NCBI GenBank assembly: GCA_963708865.1
Contig: CAVPUC010000009.1
Span: 245,842 to 309,841 of the forward strand
Direction: 5' to 3'
From: DAIDKA01 sp963708865
GTDB lineage: Bacteria; Pseudomonadota; Gammaproteobacteria; Steroidobacterales; Steroidobacteraceae
DNA length: 64,000 nt
The notes under the pieces were generated by a model, which saw only the letters and a list, made by a program, of their open reading frames with translations, did not search any database and was not told the DNA's origin. Made by a program: the position numbers and the translations under genes. Positions 58,112-64,000 of this stretch are shown here, piece by piece; the stretch's first letter is position 1; each line of letters opens with the position of its first letter.

Positions 58112-58433
58112 AGCTGGCAGTAAGGTGCAATTGGAGTGCGTGTCGTAAGGGCGCCTTTCCATCCCCCGTTTGGGCTGCGCTATCCCAAGCCTACCGAAAG
58201 TTGCGGCAGTCCGCTTTCGTACCTATTCGACGCGGCGGACTTTCCCTTTTGCCGGGAGCCGTCCGAAACCCACCCACCGGACATTGGCGAACCCGTCGGC
58301 CACCGACTCCTTTGGGCCGATAGCGCTTGTTGCGTCGCAAGAAAGCTGTCATCGCGGCAGCGTTACCGCGCAGAACCGCCGAACCCACACCACGGACCCA
58401 GCGCGGACAATCGAGAGTGACTGCTAAACTTCA
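58112..58433. other. Intergenic stretch
   Basis: About 320 nt of GC-rich non-coding DNA upstream of the iminopeptidase gene. It has partial inverted repeats but no recognised promoter or gene. Similar in composition to the spacer at 56554-56844. Confidence 0.4.
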
Positions 58434-59399
58434 ATGCCCATGAACGACCTATATCCCGAACTGGAGCCCTACGCTCAGGGCCAGCTGCCCATCACAGGGG
58501 GTGATCTCCTGTACTGGGAAGTGTGCGGCAATCCCGTTGGAAAGCCCGCAGTGGTCTTGCACGGCGGACCTGGCTCCGGGTGCACGATGTGGCACAGAAG
58601 GTTGTTCGATCCAGCTCTGTATCGCGTCGTGCTTTTCGATCAGCGTGGGTGTGGGCGCAGCAGACCTCATGCCAGTTCTCCGGAAACGGACCTGTCGCGC
58701 AACACCACGGAAAACCTCATTGCGGATATTGAGCAGCTGCGGTTGCACCTTCAGATCCAGAATTGGCTCGTGATTGGCGGCTCATGGGGTAGCGCGTTGG
58801 CGCTCGCCTATGCCCAGGACTTTCCGATGTCTGCAAGCGAACTCGTATTGTTCGGCGTGACGACGGGGCGCCGGGAGGAGTTCGACTGGCTATTTCGAGA
58901 GGGACTCGGAGCATTTTTCCCGGAGGCGTGGGAACAGCGTCGCAAGGCGCTGCCGGAAGCTCTACGCCACTGCGATGTTGTGGAGGCATATTCCCAGCTA
59001 TTGAACGATCCTGATCCCGAGGTTCGGCAGCGCGCCGCAGCCGCATGGTGCACTTGGGAGTCGGCGACCCCTGATTGGCCTCCTACCTCGACGTTGGATC
59101 CTCGGTTTCGAGACCCCATGTTTGCGCTCGCCTACGCAAGGCTCGTTACTCACTATGTCCGACACGACGCATGGCTTGGTGACGGACGGGTCATCGGCAA
59201 CATGGGCCGCATCGCCAAAGTCCGTGGAGTGCTCATCAGCGGTCAATTTGACTTTCAGGCACCGGTCGGTACGGCTTGGCAACTGCATCGTTTGTGGCCA
59301 TGCTCCAAAATGGCGATTCTGAACAATGCAGGGCATACACCGACCCGCGAAATAACTCTGGAGATCGTTCGCGCAACGGACGAGTTTGCTGCCTTCTAG
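58434..59399 (+). CDS. pip: Prolyl iminopeptidase (alpha/beta hydrolase)
   Basis: A 321-residue alpha/beta hydrolase that removes N-terminal proline. The oxyanion region HGGPGSGC, DQRGCGRS, the nucleophile elbow GGSWGS, Asp in SGQFDFQAP and His in NNAGHTPT are all as in proline iminopeptidase. The N-terminal YPELEPYAQGQLP is typical. Start ATG at 58434 (or 58440). It is the only plus-strand enzyme gene in this accessory area. Confidence 0.9.
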   Translation: MPMNDLYPELEPYAQGQLPITGGDLLYWEVCGNPVGKPAVVLHGGPGSGCTMWHRRLFDPALYRVVLFDQRGCGRSRPHASSPETDLSRNTTENLIADIEQLRLHLQIQNWLVIGGSWGSALALAYAQDFPMSASELVLFGVTTGRREEFDWLFREGLGAFFPEAWEQRRKALPEALRHCDVVEAYSQLLNDPDPEVRQRAAAAWCTWESATPDWPPTSTLDPRFRDPMFALAYARLVTHYVRHDAWLGDGRVIGNMGRIAKVRGVLISGQFDFQAPVGTAWQLHRLWPCSKMAILNNAGHTPTREITLEIVRATDEFAAF

Positions 59400-59406
59400 C
59401 AAGCCA

Positions 59407-59425
59407 ACCTGGGCCGAGCTCAGGT
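59407..59425. terminator. Possible bidirectional terminator
   Basis: ACCTGGGC / GCTCAGGT (one mismatch) with loop CGA, followed on the plus strand by ATTTACCATTTTT. It lies after the iminopeptidase stop and overlaps the end of a truncated GNAT gene on the other strand. Confidence 0.4.
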
Positions 59426-59646
59426 ATTTACCATTTTTCTCATTCGATAGTTTATGAAGTGCTGCCCACGCGTGGAGACGACTTGCTGTGCAAGCAGTTG
59501 AAAACCACGCCGCTCGAAAACATACGGGCGGTTACGCTGGCCTCTGTATAGAGTTCCTGGATACCGAGACTACGCGCGACGGACTCAAGATGGGCTAACA
59601 GCGCTGAGGCAACGTTCTTGCCCTGGTATTGAGCGTGGACATACAT
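59420..59646 (-). pseudogene. Truncated GNAT acetyltransferase fragment
   Basis: About 75 codons: motif A YVHAQYQGKNVASALLAHLE and SLGIQELYTEASVTAR, then in a different frame YVFERRGFQLLAQQVVSTRG to the TGA at 59420. The N-terminal half is missing upstream of 59646, so this is a truncated and frameshifted remnant (joint near 59515-59530). Confidence 0.6.
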
Positions 59647-59647
59647 A

Positions 59648-59779
59648 ATGTCTACGTGGCCGTCAGGCTACGATCTCGACAAAATCACCACCTATCTCGC
59701 GCAACCGGGAGTGGGGGTTAATGATCGCCCCGGCATCGCGCGTGACCCGAACGAGACCGTCGCGACCATCCGCTTCTAG
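59648..59779 (+). pseudogene. Remnant reading frame
   Basis: A 43-codon open frame (MSTWPSGYDLDKITTYLAQP, then NDRPGIARDPNETVATIRF) ending at TAG 59777-59779. It looks like the C-terminal tail of a lost protein and has no ribosome site. Family not recognised. Confidence 0.3.
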
Positions 59780-59878
59780 GCATCAGAAAACGCCTGATTT
59801 AACCCTTCTGCGAAGTAAGCCTGTCAACGCCGGGGGTAAACCGATCACTTGGGGGTGCGGACAGAACCTTGGACTGGT

Positions 59879-60711
59879 TTAGGTTGTATATCCGAGTTCA
59901 GCGCGGTACTCCATGGGACTGCGTGAGCCCAGCGATACTTTGATCCGCTTTTGGTTGTACCAGCGGATGTACGAGTCAACCTCAGCGATGAAGTGTTCGA
60001 TGGTAGTGGTCTGCCAGCTTCCCGGGTAAAAGAGCTCATTCTTCAATCGGCCAAAGAAGCCCTCACAGGCAGCATTGTCCGGTGAGCAGGCCTTGCGGGA
60101 CATTGAGCTAGTTAGGCGTGCACCATCAATTCGAGACAGCCAGCCCGGCCATCGATAGTGGGCGCCGCGGTCGGAGTGCACGATGGGTCGGTCGGAGCCG
60201 TCGGCAACGGTCTCAATGGCCGTGTCGAGCATGGTGTTCACGAGTTCAGCATCCGGACGTTGTACTTAGCGACCAGCTGACGACCAGACCGTCGAAGCAG
60301 TCGATGATCGGTGACAGGTACACCTTGCCGGCCGGGATCTGGAACTCCGTAATGTCGGTCAGCCACTTTTGATTTGGCGCTGCCGACCGGAAGTCGCGAT
60401 TGATCAGATTTTCCGGCGCAGGACTTATCTCGCCCATATACGAGCGGTATCGGCGGCGCTTTGGAGCGGCCGCGATTAAGTTCTCTTGCTTCATCAAGCG
60501 CCGAACAACCTTCTCCGAGATGGAGATGCACATCCGTCGCAACGACGCGTGCATTCTGCGGTAGCCGTAGCAGCGACGATTCCGCTCGAAGATCTCGGAG
60601 AGTGTGCGGCGCACGTCGACATGCCGGTCCCCAAGGCGCAATTTGGCCACGGTGATAAAAATAGGAGCTGCGCGCCAGGCCCAGCGCCGTCAGCAGCTCC
60701 TTGACGCGCAT
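59879..60711 (-). pseudogene. IS3-family transposase OrfB (rve integrase), frameshifted
   Basis: DDE integrase in three frames: KELLTALGLARSSYFYH, then AKLRLGDRHVD, YGYRRMHASLRR and the first Asp in WLTDITEF, second Asp in PIIDCFDG, then HSDRGAHY and the catalytic Glu in NAACEGFFGRLKNE, ending YRAELGYTT. Frames change near 60655 and 60245, each compatible with a one-base gain. Confidence 0.75.
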
Positions 60712-60718
60712 GCGCCGG

Positions 60719-61416
60719 TCTCAGGGCGTCAACCAGCATCGTCTTCTCCCGATTGGTCAGGAGCTGCAGGTTGACGCCCAGGTCTTTTTTTAGGATTTCG
60801 TTGGCCTTCTTCAGCAAGTCGTGTTCGAGCTGAAGTCGTCGCAACTCCACTTTCAGTGCTTCCAGTTGTTGCTCCAACTGAGCCTTGTCCGGATCGGCTG
60901 GCGGTTTGCTTTGTCGTTTCATCGATGCAGGCGCCTCTCGACCGAGTAGCTGATTTTTCCAGTTGTACAAGGTTTCCCTCGAGACGCCTAGATCCTGCGC
61001 GATGGCCCGCGCCTTCCCTTGCCGCGTGCAAAGGGCAATCACTGCCGCTTGCTTTACCTTCAAGGCCTCGGCACAGCGCGACTGCGCCCGACACAGCGCC
61101 GATGGAGTTCCGGATGCTGCTCATAAATCCAGCTCCGCAGCACGCACCGGCTTGGATAGCCCAAGGCTTTCCGGGTGAACGCGATACAGCGTCCATGGTG
61201 AAGAAAATGATCCACAGCAGCCTGCTGCTGCGCCTTCGAGTACTTCGGTGTGCGGCGAGATCCCTTCTTAAGGTCGCCTCGTCGTTTGTATTCCCGGTAC
61301 CAGCCCTTCAGCGCGTTCTTGGTCGGAAAGCCCAGTTGCCGAATGGTTGCCCTAATCCGCTTGCCTAGCTTGATGTAAAGCTCGACCGCACGGATCCTGT
61401 CGTCGTATGAGTACAT
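60719..61416 (-). pseudogene. IS3-family transposase OrfA (helix-turn-helix), frameshifted
   Basis: The N-terminal part (MYSYDDRIRAVELYIKLG, ALKGWYREYKRR) is a first HTH. The next frame carries the second HTH (RAIAQDLGVSRETLYNWKNQ) and a leucine-zipper-like coiled coil (QLEQQLEALKVELRRLQ, LLKKANEILKKDLG). The frames change near 61060. The end joins OrfB at about 60719. Confidence 0.75.
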
Positions 61417-61485
61417 GAACTACCTCCAGGTAGTCCAAGTTCTTGTCCGCACCCCCCTTCTGGCGGACGAAAATTGCACACTATT

Positions 61486-62283
61486 TTAGGTCGGATTTCC
61501 GTTTCTGGTCCTTGATCTCCGAGGCGGTCTGGCCGCCTCGGAATCCTGTATCTCTGACTGCAGGCTTCGGTGCAGCGCAGTATGTTCGCCCATCCGGTAG
61601 CTGTTCCCGCGGATGTATACGAGGTCACAGTGGTGCAGGACTCGGTCCATCAGAGCTGCAGCCATCACCTCATCTCCCAAGACTTCACCTCACTCCTCGA
61701 AGCCCTTGTTGGAGGTGAGGACAGTGGATGCACGCTCGTACCGACGGTTCATCAGCTGGAAGAATAAGCCCGCCCCTGTGCGGTTGATCGGCAGGTAACG
61801 GATCTCATCGACCACCAGCAAAGAAGGATGTGTAAGTACCGCGAGCCTGCGCGTCAACTGTCCGGCAGCCTGAGCCTCCTCAAGGGAAGTAATCAGGTCG
61901 ATCCAAGTACCGTAGTAGACCCTGCGGCCTCGCTGGGCTGCGGCAATCGCCAAGCTGATCGCAAAATGAGTTTTGCCGACACCCGGCGGTCCGAGGAGCA
62001 CAACGTTCTCCTTGCGATCAAGGAAGTGGAGCTCGTGCAGGCTCTCGATCCGTTCGCGCTTGATCGAGGGTTGGAAGGAGAAGTCGAAGGACTCCTGCGT
62101 CTTCACCGAGGGCAGCCGTGAGGAGCGCATGGCAGCCTGCAGGCGCCGGTTGTTGCGTAAGCTGATCTGCGCGGACACAAGCCGACTCATCGCCTCGATT
62201 TCGGCCAAGCGGCCACCATCAATCTCTGCGAGGATCGCGTCTGCCGCCTCGAGGGAACCCCGGGTGGCGCTCTTATCCAGCAA
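61486..62283 (-). pseudogene. istB: IstB-like AAA ATPase gene with in-frame stop
   Basis: Helper ATPase of IS21-type transposition. Walker A is GPPGVGKT, Walker B LLVVDEI, and the family block TSNKGFEE is followed by TGA (61690-61692) exactly where IstB proteins have Trp. The same frame then continues as GEVLGDEVMAAALMDRVLHH to 61486. The start is unclear: TTG at 62283 or an ancestral start upstream (a possible CTG with SSYPTQLRLDRL), as part of the N-terminus lies upstream of 62283. No istA was found nearby. Confidence 0.8.
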
Positions 62284-63060
62284 GCGGCAAGCACTTAGCC
62301 GGTCCAGCCGCAGCTGCGTCGGATAACTACTCAGCGATAGCCGTAGCGGATGCGCTGAAATCGGCGCTGCGCCTGCTCCCGGCGCAGATCCTCCTCGAGC
62401 TTGCGCATGTCATCCAGCGCACGGCGGCGCTCCCGGCACAGGCGCTCGAATTCACTCTCCGTCCCGCCGTCAACTGAGCCACACGCGGTCGACACAGCGA
62501 ACATTGCGGTATGGCGGGCATCCATTGATCGATCCGACAACGATTTCATGGGCGGTGACACATTTCCGTTGAGGCACGAGACCCTACAGGCGCACATCAT
62601 GCAACGCGCTGGAAGCGCAGGCAGGTGTCGCCAAGTGCCGCCAGGCGGGAGTGGCGACGCCTAGGCTCCGCCCTGACTGAAACTGACCGGTGATGCCAAC
62701 GAGTGACAGATTTGGGCAGCGCCGCTCAAGCGTAGCGGGTGAGCGACAAAATGCCTCAGCGACAATCGCAGCCTCCCTCCTTCAGCTGTAGCGTCAGCGA
62801 CTTGCGTGAGTGCAGTAGAAATCGGTGAATCCACCGGGAGCGCCAATAACTCGACCGTCTTTAACAGCTGTGCCTCGCAGGACGCCTTCTTTGCCAACGG
62901 GGTTGTCGGGGCGTTGATGAATCTGCCTGAGGCGGCGACACTCGCGACCATACCTGGTCGCCCAAGAGCGGACGCTCGTATTCGGCCGCATGGAAGCCAC
63001 GACCTACCAAGTGCACTGGCGCCTACATAGCAACGCCGAATGCACGTGTCGAGGCAACTG
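62284..63060. other. Stretch without a recognisable gene
   Basis: About 780 nt between istB and the PQQ dehydrogenase. A minus-strand frame (62331-62600) ends with a basic helix (FERLCRERRRALDDMRKLEE) and its stop touches the first in-frame codons of istB, so it could be the tail of the IS accessory gene. Another minus frame (62794-63000, with PVGKEGVLRGTAVKDGR) may be a remnant. Neither could be assigned. Confidence 0.4.
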
Positions 63061-64000
63061 TCATTGCCGGCCAGGTTCGATAGTCCCGGCCCCATTTTGC
63101 GGTGGCACAGGCGTTCCTGCCGCGGCCGCGCTTTTCAAGTCGTTCGCCCTTTTTATCAGATACGCCCGGACTGCCTGCGATTCTGCAGGCGTCAATGCAT
63201 CCGCGAACGACGCCATCCCGCGGGTGTTCAACGCGCCCTGCAGCACCACTGCATCAAATGCCTCTTGAGCATGCAGTAGCGGGGTGCGCGTGAGATTCGG
63301 GAAGTTGGCGCCCCGGACGTTCCCGTTATCGCCATGGCAAATTGAGCAGTTCTGCGCATATCGCGCCTCACCCAACTTTACGATATCTGCCGACGCGGTC
63401 GATGGCGGCGGATCGAGCGGCCGCGCCGTGTATGGCTGCGTCGGCGGCAGCGCCGCGGCGCCGTTGGCCTTGAACACCAGCAGCCGCGAATAGTTCGGCG
63501 CGTAGTAATCACCGCCCTGCACGGCGGCGCCCACGCTTACCGCGACGTACTGCACGCCTTCGAGTTCGTACGTGATAGGCGATGACAGTATGCCGGTCTG
63601 CACGTCGAAGGCCCAGAGCTTCTCACCGGTCCTCGCGTCGAACGCGCGCAGCTGCGGTTTCGCGCCAGGGCCGACGCCGACTGCGTTCGTGTTGACCACG
63701 CTGGCGGGCTGCCCGTTGCCATTACCCTGGAACACGAGGCCCGTCGCGGTCGCGAGCGCGCCGCCCGTCGGACCCTGGTTCGACTCACTCTTCCACACTG
63801 ACTTCGCTGCGACGGGATCCCATGCTTGCAGATACCCAGTGAACCCGACCTTTGCTCCGGGCAGCTCGGCATTGAATCGCGCGCCATTGTTCGCCCCAAC
63901 CATCGCGCGCTTGTAGGTGGGATCGAGCGCCATCGTGAAGTACGCTTCCTGCGTCGCGATGTAGATGAGACCCGTGTCCGGGCTGAACGCATTCGAGTGC
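63061..64000 (-). CDS. PQQ-dependent alcohol dehydrogenase with cytochrome c domain, C-terminal part
   Basis: The gene enters the window from the right (its start is beyond 64000; the frame is open to the edge, with HSNAFSPDTGLIYIATQE). The visible 312 residues hold the last blades of the PQQ beta-propeller (GYLQAWDPVAAKSVWKSES, RTGEKLWAFDVQTGI) and a C-terminal cytochrome c domain with haem motif CSICH and an axial Met candidate in RGMASFADAL. Periplasmic quinohaemoprotein dehydrogenase, which passes electrons to the respiratory chain. Ends in a Pro/Gly-rich tail. Confidence 0.88.
   Translation of the reverse strand, partial: HSNAFSPDTGLIYIATQEAYFTMALDPTYKRAMVGANNGARFNAELPGAKVGFTGYLQAWDPVAAKSVWKSESNQGPTGGALATATGLVFQGNGNGQPASVVNTNAVGVGPGAKPQLRAFDARTGEKLWAFDVQTGILSSPITYELEGVQYVAVSVGAAVQGGDYYAPNYSRLLVFKANGAAALPPTQPYTARPLDPPPSTASADIVKLGEARYAQNCSICHGDNGNVRGANFPNLTRTPLLHAQEAFDAVVLQGALNTRGMASFADALTPAESQAVRAYLIKRANDLKSAAAAGTPVPPQNGAGTIEPGRQ

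Larger units (their letters stand above)
59850..61456 (-). mobile_element. IS3-family (IS150-like) insertion sequence
   Basis: 1607 bp with imperfect terminal inverted repeats: GGGGGTGCGGACA then GAACCTTGGACT at the left, and GGGGGTGCGGACA then AGAACTTGGACT at the right (reading inward on the minus strand). Each end is flanked by CTT (59847-59849 and 61457-61459), a 3-bp target duplication as IS3-family elements make. Both transposase parts inside are frameshifted, so the element is probably unable to move by itself unless the indels are sequence errors. Confidence 0.85.

Noticed and set aside
62661..63095. Minus-strand frame of 144 codons before the PQQ dehydrogenase
   Set aside because: Overlaps the dehydrogenase end, has no natural composition and no start signal.

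Overview
The window is GC-rich chromosomal DNA. It looks like a gammaproteobacterium, possibly from the Xanthomonadales/Steroidobacterales side. The reasons are a relA of that type, a sucA-sucB-lpdA cluster, a MoxR/Bat (VWA) operon, a YheU (UPF0270) protein, dense c-di-GMP and phosphorelay signalling genes, and a PQQ/haem alcohol dehydrogenase. The taxonomic call is inferred from protein style only. No tRNA, rRNA or CRISPR array was seen.

Layout. 1-7.2 kb: the end of relA faces a minus-strand block of a threonine/serine dehydratase and the 2-oxoglutarate dehydrogenase genes (sucA, sucB, lpdA). 7.4-17.9 kb (minus): small membrane and hypothetical proteins, a retropepsin-like protease, yheU, and a tightly overlapping moxR-DUF58-DUF4381-batA-batB/C-batD-TPR/SH3 operon. 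17.9-21.1 kb: a Gfo/Idh/MocA oxidoreductase, an RNA m5U methyltransferase and another methyltransferase. 21.4-26.4 kb: a membrane Ser/Thr kinase with a Cys cluster and a Calx-beta ectodomain, then an ECF sigma factor with an ankyrin-tailed candidate anti-sigma protein and a secreted hypothetical. 26.8-29.7 kb: a BrnT/BrnA-like toxin-antitoxin locus with a clear operator and small membrane or secreted proteins. 30-38.2 kb: an export cluster with a DUF8021 protein, two tandem G8-domain beta-helix proteins sharing an almost identical internal block, and a ferritin-like (VioB/RebD-type) protein. 39-48.8 kb (all minus): a signalling island with an MHYT histidine kinase and LuxR regulator, a multi-PAS GGDEF/EAL protein, and a kinase-HDOD-HD phosphorelay. 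49-64 kb: accessory DNA with GNAT acetyltransferases, a GH5-like hydrolase, a VOC protein, a peptidase S51, an HAD phosphatase, a prolyl iminopeptidase, an IS3-type element, a broken istB and the end of a PQQ alcohol dehydrogenase.

Two things stand out. First, 53.5-55.6 kb carries integron-type attC recombination sites between small same-strand genes, with no integrase in view, so it looks like a cassette array lacking its integrase (CALIN-like). Second, many otherwise convincing genes, including lpdA and the bat operon, are broken by single-base frameshifts that are almost all one-base gains. That pattern suggests systematic sequence error more than biological decay, so 'pseudogene' here often means 'frameshifted in this sequence'.

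How the genes fit together. SucA, SucB and Lpd form one TCA-cycle complex. MoxR is the chaperone-like ATPase for the VWA/TPR Bat proteins of the inner membrane. The sigma and anti-sigma genes overlap by 4 nt and so are co-expressed. The signalling island couples sensing (PAS, MHYT) to c-di-GMP breakdown (EAL) and to response regulators with HDOD and degenerate HD outputs.
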